In this document: in pieces, positions 21,869 to 33,470 of the stretch
Layout of the letters: each line of letters opens with the position of its first letter
Position numbering within the stretch: position 1 is the first letter of the stretch
Origin: Puccinia triticina
Taxonomy: Eukaryota; Basidiomycota; Pucciniomycetes; Pucciniales; Pucciniaceae
DNA: 64,000 nt
Assembly: GCF_026914185.1 (NCBI RefSeq)
Contig: NC_070569.1
Coordinates: 62,001 to 126,000, forward strand
Direction of reading: 5' to 3'
Notes under the pieces: model-generated
The model's database searches: none
What the model saw: only the letters and a program-made list of their open reading frames with translations
What the model was told of the DNA's origin: nothing
Translations under genes and position numbers: made by a program

Positions 21869-22677
21869 AATTAAGGGGCAGGCTCTATGCACTCCAAATA
21901 TTTACTACATGCACTCCAAAAAAGGATTGAACTTGTGTCTACTTCAATAAATTTGGGAGTGAACAAAGTTTCACTCCAAAAGTGGGCTAAATTGGAGTGT
22001 TCAGAAGTTCACTCCAATAAATATTTGGAGTGAACCTTTGTTCACTCCAAAAGTTGGCTAAATTGGAGTATTCAGAAGTTCCCTCCAATATTTATTGGAG
22101 TGAAAACTTGTGCACTCCAGAAAAATGGAGTATAAAATTAGGCACTCAAACTGTGGAGTGGAGTTCAACCCATTTCATTTTTTTGGAGTGTGGACCACTG
22201 GGCATTCCAAAAAAGTGTGGCCAGTGATTCCCTTGGAAAAAGAGAAGATAAATAGGCTCAGACTCACTGGAATCTTTGGGGCCTAGTCTTAAGGGGAGGA
22301 ACGTGAGTGTAGTGGGAGTTTGTCTGTAGGGGGGAGGCAGAGTCTCTAAGGGTCAAAGCACGACTTTGTTGATCTGCAGGAGTTGCTTGGAGTGCATGCA
22401 TGTATTTAAAATAGGTGTGCACTCCAGTATTTATTGGAGTGTGCAGTAGCACACTCCAATCTTGAACCAGACCAAGTTTCAAGATTGGAGTGCACAAGTT
22501 TCCACTCCAATAAATGTTGGAGTGAACTTCTGAACACTCCAATTTAGTCCACTTGTGGAGTGAACAAAGGTTCACTCCAAATATTTATTGGAGTGAACTT
22601 CTGAACACTCCAATTTAGCCCACTTTTGGAGTGCATGTAGTAAATATTTGGAGTGCATAAAGCCTGCCCCTTAATTA
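21869..22677. repeat. Foldback element, about 810 bp, CACTCCAA-rich
   Basis: Left end TTAAGGGGCAGGCTCTATGC and right end CATAAAGCCTGCCCCTTAA are inverted copies. The inverted homology extends over roughly 200 bp per side, full of CACTCCAA/TTGGAGTG words. Both ends sit in TTAATTAA, so the target duplication may be TTAA or TA. No coding capacity. Confidence 0.7.
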
Positions 22678-23304
22678 AAGGTATGAAAATTTTACAATGT
22701 GTAGTCCTGTACACAAGGTGTGTATTCCGAAATGATAATAAGCGATTCACACTTCAGAATCTAAAATTCCTGAATGTTCCATCACTTAGTAAAAATTTTA
22801 GGGAAAACTAAATCCAGTAGTTTCACATTTTGTATTTCTGGGAGTCAAATTGCATGTTACACAGGTTTTCCTACCTTTTTCCCTGTTCTTGAAGAATATA
22901 AATTTGATACCAAACCACTCTCCCCAAATAATATCATGGCTGAAATATGTCACTCACTAGGATTCATCCACCATTTGGCTGATCCTCTGAAGTTGCTATA
23001 CCTGACAAGTATTTTTCATAATGTGGTGTTGTTTGGTTTTTGAATTAAAACAATTCCGTAATGAAAAATATTGCCTGTCACTTGGCTAAAGCTATATTTT
23101 AGCATAAGGATAGGTACATTCTTGGCAACACTTTTGTGCATTGAAGCTTGTGTTCAAAATTATGATCATGATGAACCAAACACAAAAGTTCAACAGAGCA
23201 ATAATGATGTGTTGACATTGAGTGACAGATCATTTCACAACAACTTCACCCTTCTATTGGGGTAACAAAGTTACAGATGACATTGAACTCAAATCATACC
23301 AAGC
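22678..23304. other. No gene recognised
   Basis: AT-rich sequence. Open frames at 22774-23043 and 23071-23265 have no recognisable features. Confidence 0.35.
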
Positions 23305-23760
23305 AAATGACAAAATTACGGTCTGGCACTCTCTAGAGAGTGCAACAAATCCCTCCCTGGTGACCATTACCAGATAACGTGTTATTGTTATCTAGTGAAA
23401 TGTTCCTGCGCTTGTTTGGATAACGTAACAGAGGGGACTTTCTGCCTTGATGTCGCAAAAAATAGCGCTGATAACGCGCTAACCGCGTTATCTGGCGTAA
23501 AAGCACCGTAAAATTGGCAAAAAACCCACGTTATCCTCCTCAGATTCCGGGGTATAACGCAACAGGTCTATAAAAATAGAAAAGAAATTCAAAAAAATAA
23601 CGCAACTAAAACAACGCTGCCGTTAGCACAACAACAACGGCACCAATTCAGTTATGTTATCCGTTACTTTTTGTTACGGATAACGTAACTTCCCATTGTT
23701 GATCCTGTCACTTGCCATCAAGTGACTTTTTTTTTCCTGGTGACTGATCCTCATTTCTGT
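23305..23760 (+). repeat. Repeat element with CTCTCTAGAGAG palindrome and GATAACG motifs
   Basis: It starts with TCTGGCACTCTCTAGAGAGT and ends near GTAACTTCCCATTG, enclosing many GATAACG/CGTTATC words. A short inverted copy lies at 18190-18325. The pair, with the adjoining minisatellites, suggests two copies of one compound element. Confidence 0.5.
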
Positions 23761-24130
23761 CCAGCTGATGATAAGCTTGGACAGGACCAGAGCTGAAATT
23801 CAGCTACAATAGGGCCAAATCTGAGCATCAGCTGAGCCATGACCAAGGCTGAAAATCATCTGTGCCAGGGCTAAAGATGATCATCAGGTGGCCGGTGCCA
23901 AAGCTGAGCATCAGATGGGCCAGGGCAAAATCTGGGCATCAGCTGAGCCAGGTTAAAAGCTGAGCATTAGAAGGGCCAGGGCCAAAGCTGACCATCATCT
24001 GGTTTTGTCACATTGATTGCTTTGCTCCTTCCACCTGTCATGTGAGCCCTAGATGTGCTGGTGGAGAGGGGCAGCATTGGAGTTAAAAACAAAGCTGCAT
24101 CATGTCACTTGCCATCAAGTGACTACTTTT
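23760..24130 (-). repeat. Minisatellite, inverted relative to 17380-17960
   Basis: Units of the type AAAGCTGAGCATCAG...GGGCCAGGG repeat through 24000. A following block around AAAGCTGCATCATGTCA is shared with 18185-18210. Confidence 0.6.
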
Positions 24131-24858
24131 TTTCCTGGTGTTCATACCTTGAGTAGGGGCACTCGGGGCTTGGTGAAAGCTGAGTTTAGTCAGATCTCAG
24201 GATATGTTAATCTGTGCGGTAGATGCCTCAGCATGTTGAGATAGTGTATTAGCATCTCACTATGCATTATGCTTCTAATCTATACCCCACAACTCAGTCT
24301 ATATTGTGCATGTATATAGTCTAGTTGTTTCCCTCAATGCAATCCTCACTGAATGATCATTACACCTTGACTCAATGTGCCGGACCATGTCCATGACATC
24401 TTGTCATCTCTCTTAGATCTTGTGTCACCTATGTTACCCTCAACACAGCAGGCCGCATCAGCTTGGGAGCCAGTCATGGCAGAATTTTAGCACCGCGGAA
24501 AGCTCCTGCTGTTGAGTTACTTGGAGTCAACCTAGCTTAGCGATTCAACCAAGATTGGAGACCCGAGACCAACACATGAGAGCTGACCCGCCGCCGGACT
24601 GTATTGTGCAGATTCCGTGGCCTTTATAGGATGTGACCCGCGTGTGCGGGTGACATCCTTCAAGGAGGGAATATCCAGCCGTCGGGTGCACCTCGGGTGC
24701 GATGAGTCTCGGGACTTTGCCGGCAGGGCCGTCGGCTGCATTCCCCGATCGAGGCCCCACGGGGGAGGTATCTGCACGGTATGTATGACTGGCCGGTGGC
24801 CGGCATGTCTGTCGCCGATGACCACCAGGACAACCACCACTGTTAACCTCATAGCACG
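24131..24858. other. Upstream region of VMA21
   Basis: No protein gene supported. It presumably contains the VMA21 promoter and 5' UTR; no clear TATA box was found. Confidence 0.35.
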
Positions 24859-25493
24859 ATGAGCACCTCGGAGAACAAGCTTAGACAACGGAAGCATGAC
24901 GATAAAAATCCGGCGCCTTCCGATCAGGATTCCCGAGCCGCAAGTGGGGGACGGACGCTTGTGGGATCGGATTACAAGTTGAGCTACACCTCCAAAAAAT
25001 CATCACATTTTTTTTCAAACACGAACCTGATATTAGGATTGATGGTGTCTTCTCTTTCTTACTAACAGTCGTCCCATTTTCAAGTTAGGGATCGTCAGCT
25101 TGTCGATGGTACTCCTATCATTCTCGATATTTTCAGTTTTCTCCGTTCACAGGTCCCTGTCCTCGAAGAATAATTTTGTTGGTTGATGTTCTTGCCAGGC
25201 CATTTTACCGATTGGGACGTATTTTGGAACCCTGGGACACGTCTTTGAAGGTTTGACCGTTTGTCTCGATCAGATTTCTCACCTCCTCTAACGAGAGTTC
25301 CATTTGGTCGTTAAATATTTTTTTGTACATGCCACGACCACCAGAATCGAACACGACTGCTGCCGCGATTTCGGCAATCGTGGTCACCAATATCATTCTG
25401 ATCGGTTACGTCCTCACTGCGCTCTCCGAAAGTGATGATGACCAGAAAGGCACGACGAACAAGAAAGATCTCCAGAATAAGAAAGACTCTTGA
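24859..25493 (+). CDS. VMA21: VMA21-like V-ATPase assembly factor, 119 aa, 4 exons
   Basis: Small ER membrane chaperone needed to assemble the V0 sector of the vacuolar H+-ATPase. Exons: 24859-24977, 25069-25108, 25199-25250 and 25345-25493 (360 nt, frame intact). Introns are 90-94 nt, GT-AG, the first ending ACTAACAG. Residues 1-40 are hydrophilic. Helix 1 (about 45-65) reads KLGIVSLSMVAILPIGTYF, with the PIGTYF typical of the family. Helix 2 (about 77-99) contains AAISAIVVTNIILIGYVLTA. The C terminus ends KKDS, a dilysine ER-retrieval signal comparable to KKED in yeast. The start is the first ATG of exon 1. The exon 1 donor (GTTGAG) is weak, so residues 38-41 are the least certain. The first exon read alone would give a 68-aa artefact. 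It converges with the UDP-glucose dehydrogenase gene. Confidence 0.82.
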
Positions 25494-26678
25494 CCTTCCA
25501 CGCTTTCTTGCCCGTACGTCCTTATCTTTTCACTTCAGGTCGCAAAAATTGGTCTAAGATCTCAGTGTGTTCTCTTCTTTTCATCTAGCTTTCAAATCCC
25601 ATATCACCCATTATCAAATGAACAAAATCTTCAATTTCGAACGATGTTATTATGATCATCCCTACCCCTCTATAACGTCGCTCTTCCTTATCTTTACTTT
25701 TAAGAAATTACCAAGCGGATCTGTTCCTGTCCATAACTATTGCTGTCCAGTTTTAGCTGATTTCTCTGTTTTACTTTTTCTGTAATGTTTAGCCATAAAT
25801 TTATAATATTGCGGTACCTATTTGAGATATATATATCAAACAGCAAACAGGGAGCATTACCCAAAAACATGTAAAGTATCCTTTTATATAAACAAAACTT
25901 GCTACCAAAATAAAAAGAACAACATGCAGACAATTCCCTTCTAGCCAGTTCGACTCCCGACTGAGACAAGCGCCAATGACTGGAATATATTGAGTCTTAG
26001 CAAATGACGATGGCGAGCGGCGTGGATCGACGGCTCAGACAAGATAGATTACACCGAGTCCGTAGAGGCCACTGGCGCTGGGGTGAGAGTTGGAACAGCG
26101 GTTGTGAGACTGCTGCCACTGGCTTCTCTGTGGATTGATTCTCGATTTTCATCCTGTTAGATTTCTGATTATGTTAACGGCTCAATTCATATGGTTTTGA
26201 CAAGTTCGTTATTCTGGTCTGAAGTTTGGCAGTCCAGCTCGGGGCCACCAAAAACATATATAACAAAACTAATGAAGAAATGAAGGCCATGAAATCTATT
26301 GCGCTTTTGAAGAAAAATATGCTAAAGATGATGATGATAATATCGGAAATTAAACGACTTCTAAACCGATTGAACAATTCAAATTGATTCTAAACGACAT
26401 AAACAACACTGCTACATGCTACACGTACATACAACATGAATTTGCTACTGATTGCGATGGATCTACACGATGATGATTGAAGAGGTGCTAAAAAGACAAA
26501 AAAAAAGGAAACTGCTGCGTTTTTTAGGAGTGCAAAGTCTAGTGAACGAAAATGAGGCGAAAAAGTCCGTGCGAGAAAACAGAAGATAAAAAGGTTTTGG
26601 GAAAGTGAAAGACGACTGAAGAATATTTTTATGCTGGGATGGAGAAAGTGTGTGTGCATGTGGCGAGAGATGGATGAA
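25494..26678. other. Intergenic region between convergent genes
   Basis: About 1.2 kb of AT-rich sequence between the 3' ends of VMA21 and the dehydrogenase gene. It likely holds both 3' UTRs. No gene recognised. Confidence 0.45.
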
Positions 26679-28674
26679 TCATTTTAATTCCTCGCCTTTA
26701 CCGATCACAAACACTTTGAAGCCGATCTGCTTTAGAGCCTTTTCGTCCAAGATCAATCGACCATCAAAGATCGACGCCGGTTTATCAACAGTCTCGTAGA
26801 TCTTCTTCCAATCCAAATTCTTGAACTTTGGGGGGATTAGGATGAAGAATGCAAGTAGCGAAGATGAGTATACAACATTCTTCGGCAAGTTTATACGAAT
26901 CCTCTACTTACTTCATCCCACTCGGTAGCCACAACTATTCCAGACGCGCCAAGACAAGCTTCTTCGGCAGACTTACAAATCGTGATCTGTTTTCGAGCTG
27001 AGATGGGGGTGTATTGATTATGAGCTGTCTTACGCGGAGAAGATAGTAGAAGAAAATGTCTTACCTGCTTCATCATCCCCGGGTACTTGAGGATTGACCA
27101 AGTCGAGCCAGTATTGATTCTCCTTGACCTTAGGGTCATAGATCGAGATCTGGGCCCCCTCCTCCCTGAACTGCTTGATCAGTGTGATCGAGGCTGAACA
27201 TCGTGTATCGCCAGTGTCCTTTTTGAACGCAAAGCCAAGAACAGTGATTTTCTTGCCCCGGATAGTGTTGAATAACTCCTTGACGACTTTGGTGGTAAAC
27301 CGACGTTTTTGAGACTCGTTCATGATAATCACCTGTATGTAGAGGACAAGCACATGCGCGATCAGTTTTTTTTATTAGGTTGTTTATTGATCATATCAGA
27401 ATATAAAAGGTACGCAACTTGGCGCCAGTAATCAGCCACATCTTGGAGGTGGAGAGACTCGGAGAGATAGACGAGATTTAAGATATCTTTTTGGAAACAA
27501 CTCCCGCCAAATCCGACGGAGGCTTTCAAAAACTTGTTCCCAATTCGACCGTCCAATCCACAGGCATAAGCCACTTCATCGATATCAGCACCCGTGACTT
27601 CACAGATTGCTGAGAGAGAGTTGATCGATGAGATTCTCTGGGCTAGTAACGCATTAGCCGCCTGGGTGAATAAAGCAAGATCACATCAAAATTCACCTCT
27701 GTGAAACTAACGAGATAGACAGATAGAGAGAGAGAGAGTGCAGACCAATTTAGTGAGCTCGGAAGACCAAAGTCCAGTGGTCACACACTTCTCTTTGGGC
27801 ACCCAATTTGCGTAGACATCAACGAGGGCGGCCTGAGCACGTTTACCAGAGGGGGTACCTAAGGAGCCGATCAAGACCCGATCAGGGTTGAGGAGATCTT
27901 TGACGGCCGTTCCTTCGGCCAAGAATTCGGGATTCGAGAGGATGTCAAAGGTGATGTTCAGGTTCGGTTTGGAGTTGGATTCGAGGATCTTTCGCATCGA
28001 TTCCGCCGTCCGGCAGGGCACCGTGGATTTCTCTACGACGATCTTCGAGGTTGCTGCGACTGTTGCGATTCGTCGGGTACAAAGCTCGACATAACTAGAT
28101 CATCGATGTATCAGTGGATTGATCAATGATCGCTGGGACCCTCGAGCGACAAGTTTGGGGACCTACCTCAGGTCTGCAGCATACCCGGAACCTATTCCAG
28201 ATTGTTTGGTGGGAGTGTTGACTGAGACAAAGATCAGATCGGCCTCCTTGATAGCTTTGTCGATATCAGTGTCAAAGAACAAGTTCTTCCCACGACATTT
28301 GAGGATGATCTCTTCCAATCCGGGTTCAAATATCGGTAAGGAGTCCGAATTCCATTGGTTAATTCGGTCTGGATTGACATCCACGATGGTGACTGCATGA
28401 TCGAGATGATCAGCTTGAATATCTATGGATGAGGTGGTAATACGATGGATAAGGTGGTAATACCAGTGAGCTTACCTTGGATGTGAGGACATTTGTAGGC
28501 GATCACTGAACAGGTCGGTCCCCCGACGTAGCCTATTCAAGGTTGAAGTGTGTCAATCAGTCAAGATATATTCAATCTTTAGAGAGCAAGTCCAGGAAAA
28601 GATAACCGACCAGCCCCAATGCAAGCAATCTTCTTGACGGTGATCGGCGTGAGGTCGTTGTTGGCTTGGCTCAT
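26679..28674 (-). CDS. UGD1: UDP-glucose 6-dehydrogenase, 479 aa, 8 exons
   Basis: Cytosolic NAD-dependent enzyme that oxidises UDP-glucose to UDP-glucuronate for wall and capsule polysaccharide and UDP-xylose synthesis. Exons: 28674-28611, 28532-28476, 28392-28167, 28094-27746, 27661-27419, 27332-27065, 26997-26912 and 26825-26679. They total 1440 nt, exactly 479 codons plus TGA, the usual family length. Introns are 72-94 nt. The N-terminal Rossmann motif CIGAGYVGG crosses intron 1. [20 protein letters not shown] (exon 4) and the catalytic-Cys motif FGGSCFQKD (exon 5, near residue 270) are intact, as is [12 protein letters not shown] in the C-terminal UDP-binding domain. It ends KGEELK. Donors of introns 1, 4 and 5 (GTCGGT, GTCTGC, GTTGCG) are weak but uniquely preserve the frame. 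Intron 2 contains a local tandem of GGTGGTAATAC. A LINE remnant lies on the same strand just upstream. Confidence 0.95.
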
Positions 28675-29026
28675 GCTGGTGGAGAGGTTGTTGGTGAGTG
28701 GTGTTCAGGCTGAGAAAAGTTGTGCCTTGGAAGTGACTGCTCAGCGCCAGGCAGCTTCCTCGCTTCCAACTTCCCACTCTCCCCGCGGCTACACTTCGAT
28801 GTAACTATGTATCCTTTTTTTTTAAGTGAAATTTGGCCTTTGGCATTGAACACTATGAATCTGAGCAACATCCGTATGAAATAAAAAAACAACATTCAAG
28901 TCGAGCACACAAGCATGCACTAAGCTAAGTGAGATAAACTAAAGTCTGCGTACTGAACATGATAAGGAACAGAGGGGAAACAGGGCGGAGGAAGGAGAAC
29001 AAGAAAAGGGATGCGCAGAAAAGTTG
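28675..29026 (-). promoter_or_regulatory. Putative promoter/5' UTR of the dehydrogenase gene
   Basis: A 350-bp gap between the dehydrogenase ATG and the LINE remnant's last open frame. On the minus strand a short A run (28810-28819) could be the LINE's poly-A tail. No core promoter element was identified with confidence. Confidence 0.35.
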
Positions 29027-29409
29027 TCAAAGCCGTTTCAGATTGCCAAGAATACCGTCGAGCCTGTCCGCTCTGAACCGGACTTTCAAGATTCGAAGTT
29101 GCTTCCGGATGCCCGCTGGTTTTTGACCTTTGGGCAGAAATTCATCAGGTGGAAAACCGTCTCTCTTGCCCCGCGATTGGGGCAGAGGGCAAGTGTTTTT
29201 TAAGTGCACAGTGACCTGAGGTTAATTGATTTACCAAAGAGTGGGCTATTGGATAATAAACACCCCATGATCCTGCGGTGGACTTTCCTGCAATTACGTT
29301 TGACTTTGAGAATAGGCGTTGAGGGGGACTCCAACGCCTCGTTGGCCAATTGATCCGCCATTTCATCGCCTAATATGTCTCTGTGACCCGGACACCACAC
29401 AGGGCGCAA

Positions 29410-30215
29410 AAGAGTGTTTGCTACGCTGCGCTACAGCACTTTTTGAGGCAAAAAAGGCCTTTTAATTCCGCTGAAAGCGCCTTGGCGCAACGTAGCGCAG
29501 CGTAGCGGCTGTAGTGTAGCGCTAACGCTAAACAAAAATTGGTGTGTTGTTAGTGCCGCTAGAAATTAGCGCAGCGTAGGGGCGCTGACAGCGCGCTAAT
29601 GCTATTCAAAAAAGGTCAGCGCTTTTTGCCGCTACGCTGAATGTTAGGGCTAAAATAGCATAGTTTGGCGCAGCGGCCCACTGTTACTGGAAGGTCCGCA
29701 ATTGCAGAATCAATTTGGGTGAACACCCATTCACTGCAAAAATAACTTGGTCAACTGCTTGCAGTTGACATGCAGGATACTCAAGCCAAGCTGCCATTGT
29801 AACTCCACATGAATGCAGAAGTGCCTTTGTTGGCACAGTCACTGTGCAAGGTGCACAGTGACTGTGCATTGAAGCTTGGGTTGAGTCAAACCTTGAGTAA
29901 GGCTGGTGTAACACCACAAGCTTCCTCAGAGTTGCCGCATGTCAACTGCTCACAGTTGACACAGTTTTTTTTGCAGTGATTGCCCTGTATAAGGATGTGA
30001 CCCTGACAATAAGGATCACGTCACGTCATCACTGGCGCAGCACGGGTATCGGCCTCCAAACTCGGTGAAGAGAGAGAGGAGCTGGTACCCGGCTCTGCCG
30101 GGAGTAGACTATGTACCAGTGTAGCACCGCAGTAACTAGGTCTAAGGTAATGAGAGATAGAGTTACACACGCATACAACGATGTGATAAGTTAAGTTTGA
30201 ACTCTTGGCTACTGC
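29410..30215. mobile_element. Composite insertion inside the LINE RNase H
   Basis: It separates two halves of one RNase H domain. The left part (29416-29690) is rich in GCGCTAACGC/AGCGTAGCG words, the middle is the CACTG element, and the right part holds a near-palindrome GCACAGTCACTGTGC (about 29836). No genes. Confidence 0.55.
29732..29978. mobile_element. CACTG-ended MITE, 247 bp, ATT duplication
   Basis: Ends CACTGCAAAAATAACTTGGT and the complement of CACTGCAAAAAAAACTGTGT. Inverted homology continues through GTCAACTGC...GCAGTTGACATGC. It is flanked on both sides by ATT (29729-29731 and 29979-29981). A 3-bp duplication and CACTR-type ends fit the CACTA/EnSpm superfamily (inference). Confidence 0.65.
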
Positions 30216-31399
30216 ACACTCCAACACCTGGCTTTGGGGTCTTTGGGTCTCCAGTTCTTAAGATAACTCCTTGGTTGTCCACAAAGATCAAAAGATGATG
30301 GTGCTGCAATTCCACAAGTATCTCTTTGGCCAGCCCCAGAGCAGCCAGGTCCCCCACCACTTCACATTCATGATTCGATATTATCGCCAACCCTCCAAAG
30401 GAATAAGCACTGAAACTGTTTGATGCCGGGCAAATGGCTGCTTCTGCACCTCCTTTCTCAGGATGGAAGGATCCGTCACTGAGAACTAATAGTGCCCGCG
30501 GGTCTGAAGAGTATAATGAAATGATGGAATTAGCTGCGTGTACTGCTGACTCTTTTGTCAGCCCCAAATTTCTGTACTCCAATTCCCTCAAAGGGCATGG
30601 TTTGGATTCAAAGGGGAGGTGAATCTGCTCTGGGTTCATCTCCATGGCTTGATCCACAAAGCAAGCCAATAGCCCAATACGCACCGAGTCCGCAAACCGG
30701 GAGGAGGAATTGGCCCTGCTAGATAGAATAAACAATTGCACCAGATTACTTGTCTTCCTGTAGAAAAAGGAAAAGCTTGACCTGATGGCCTCACCAAAGA
30801 ATGGTTGAGCCGCCAACCTGGCCTGAATGAACGCATTTGGCGTAGTTTTAAACACCCCTAGGGTGAAGATCCCCACCAGACAATTGATTTTGTTGGCCAG
30901 GGCTTCAATCTTCCCCTTGTTTGTCAATGTTGCCCACAAGGCTGCATTGTAGGTTAATCTAGGAACCAAAACACACTCAATCAATCTCAAATGATCTATT
31001 TCCTTTGTACCCCACCAAGAATTCCCAAAAATCCTTAGCTGGTTGATTGTCTTGTGTGACTTCTCCTCCAAGAACCTGAAGTTCTTGTTAAAGAGAAGCT
31101 TCTGATCCAGCCAAACACCCAACCACTTGACTTATGTCATTGGCATTGGTCCTTGGCCTGGTCAAAGATCGCCCTGCTGGAATCACCCCAACGGAGAGAG
31201 TGTTGATCTTCCTCTGCCAGGAGTACCCTGGCCAACTCAGCCAAGTCTGCCGCAACCAGGTGAACAACAATGTCTACATAACCTACGGATACCGTATCTA
31301 AAGACACGGAGAGAACCTTGTTCAGCAATGAGTTGTTGTAAATGATATACAAGATTACAAAAAGTGGAGATCCTTTTTCCAGTATTTTCAAAGGAGTGT

Positions 31400-32370
31400 T
31401 GATAAGCAGTTTAACCTCTTGCTAAGGAGTTTGAGTTCATCTTTGTTGTTGAAATTGAGGCTGAACCATAGGTTCTTGATTATTCTTTGTGTACCGTGTT
31501 GTTGTTTCTTGTGAATCATTTTGTTCTGTTTGAGTTTCATCTGAGTTGGGTGAGTCTTCTTCAGCCGGTTATCTGAATTGATTATCTGATCTTGTTTTGC
31601 TTTCTTTCTTTGTTTGATTGAACATTGTAGTTTTTGTATTTCTAAGAGTTCTTGCAAATATTCTTTTCATTGAAGTGGTTCTTGGATTGATTGTATCTTC
31701 AAAATCTGGTACACCAAACGCTATATTCATGTTGATTTTTTTTGATCTTGTAATTTCATATTATGATGATTGTTTGTTAACTGTTACTGTGCTCTGAAAA
31801 AGAAACAATAATATCTGGTCTCTGGTCTCTTTATCCAGGTCAGATTTGGGTGTTCTTTTAATATTTCAAAATAACTTTACCGTGCTGGGAAACTTCTTCT
31901 AAAAGTATCTGCTTATCCAAATTCTTCAGGTCTTACTCTTGCCCTTCTTGAGGTCTTATAAGCAGCTGCTTCCTTTGAATGATTTTGGAGTTCTCTTCTA
32001 ACAGGTTCCTAGCTATCCAGATTCTTCAGGTCTTACTCTTGCCCTTGTTAAGGTTTTATAACTGGCTTATTTCTTTGAGAGTCTCTTTTCAGATCTGGTG
32101 GTTATATATTTCTTTGCAGAGGTTTGTAATTGGTTCCTTGGATGGTTCCTAATTAATTGGCTAGTTGTCCAACAGAATAACTGAATATTCCATTAAGTGT
32201 TATAGATTTGTTGACAAATTTGATTCCTTTTGCCACTCAAAGTTGAGATCTGTAGACAATGGTTTCTGGTTTTCTTGGTTGAAATCAATTATAGATTGTT
32301 GATTGAACAAGATTATCCTATCAAGTTGGGTACTCCCTTGTAAGACTCAAAAGTGATTGTGAAATCTGTT
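31400..32370. repeat. AT-rich region with 45-bp direct repeats
   Basis: No gene seen. ATTCTTCAGGTCTTACTCTT and the following bases recur at about 31917-31961 and 32014-32058. It could be the 5' remains of the LINE or unrelated filler. Confidence 0.45.
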
Positions 32371-32371
32371 T

Positions 32372-32450
32372 CACTGCAAGAAAAAATCTAGAAACTGCTT
32401 GCAGTTGAGATGCAAGAGCTCAAGGCAAGCTGTGCCTCATGCAAGAATCA
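32372..32450 (+). repeat. Terminus of a CACTG-family element
   Basis: CACTGCAAGAAAAAATCTAG followed by AAACTGCTTGCAGTTGAGATG. An inverted counterpart ends at 37740 (CTAGAGTTTTCCTTTCAGTG). The two may bound one 5.4-kb element since invaded by others, or be two separate copies. Confidence 0.5.
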
Positions 32451-33361
32451 AGCACTGGTTCATTACATGCAAATTGCATAATTTATGCAAGAGTGAGTCT
32501 AAGCTCCAAAAAACTGAGTACAGGCTCCAAAATACTGAGTTGATACCTGTGCAAATTCCCCTTTCATGTGCACATACACCACAGGCTGTTGCACATGCAT
32601 TTGGACATGTCTGCGGATGTCCAGCTCCGGCGCTGCAGGGAACGTCTGCCGGATGCCAATTGTAATGCTCAATGGCAAACATTTCCCCTGTATGCATCCG
32701 CTGGATGGTGAGCAAACATCAGCCGGATGTCAGCCACAATGCCCTTTTGTTCAAAATTTCAGGCCAGCAGAGCTGGCCTGATCTATTGTGGGGGTTTGAC
32801 TACGGCTTGCTGGGCGGGGCGGTGTAAGACTCAAAAGTGGTTGTGAAACCCTTTTGCTGAATGGAGAAGGGGATGATGGAGGTGCAAACTCTGCCCTTCT
32901 ATGCTATCAGTCAACAAGACCCACCAAGCTATGCTTGGCAAGTTTTAATCAAGTGATAGGGTAGGTTGGCTCAAGATGAGTTGTTAGATTGACAAGGTAT
33001 AGAGCTGAAGATTTATGTATAAAGGTTGGTTATAATTGGTAAGGGTGACTGTTGTGGTGACTGTGATTGGCGAGTGATTAACTGGGCCCCAACAACTGGG
33101 GAGGAGAGAGCTCCTTATATAGACAAAAGTGGAGCCCCAGAGGGCTTGTGGGTTAGGGCTTTGACTAATCTAGACAACAGTGTGAGGGATTTTAGCTGGT
33201 GGGAGTAGATACAAATGATGTCATAATATGTCAAGGGTACATAAATAATGGAAGAATGCAGTAGGGCCGCATGAAGGCTGCGTAAAGCAATAGTAGACTG
33301 CATGAGTTGATAGGTGGATGCAGGGGGTGCATAAATGAAGTCTGAGGCTGCAGAGTCAGTG

Positions 33362-33417
33362 TGTGATTGTTGAAATGTTGTAATCCTCAGTGGTCAAAAA
33401 CAACACATCAGGCATGG

Positions 33418-33470
<53 letters not shown>

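Larger units (their letters stand above)
29027..31391 (-). pseudogene. LINE (non-LTR retrotransposon) remnant: RT end, RNase H, C-terminal region
   Basis: Three out-of-phase minus-strand pieces make one decayed ORF. 31391-31137 holds the RT palm, with GSPL...ILYIIYN followed by GYVDIVVHLVA, where the second catalytic Asp of YxDD is Ile. 31122-30163 continues through the thumb and the RNase H start (VLSDGS, then GLAKEI and VDNQG, supplying Asp, Glu and Asp). 29409-29027 gives the RNase H end (WCPGHRDILGDEMADQLANE) and LNQLTSGHC-like C-terminal sequence with degraded Cys/His. The two RNase H parts are separated by about 800 bp of inserted DNA (29410-30215). The 5' part of the element is absent, the usual LINE truncation. 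The frame breaks, insertion and active-site change make it dead. Confidence 0.85.

Noticed and set aside
24859..25065. Single-exon 68-aa protein
   Set aside because: Only its first 39 codons are coding; the rest is intron 1 of VMA21, which ends ACTAACAG at 25068.
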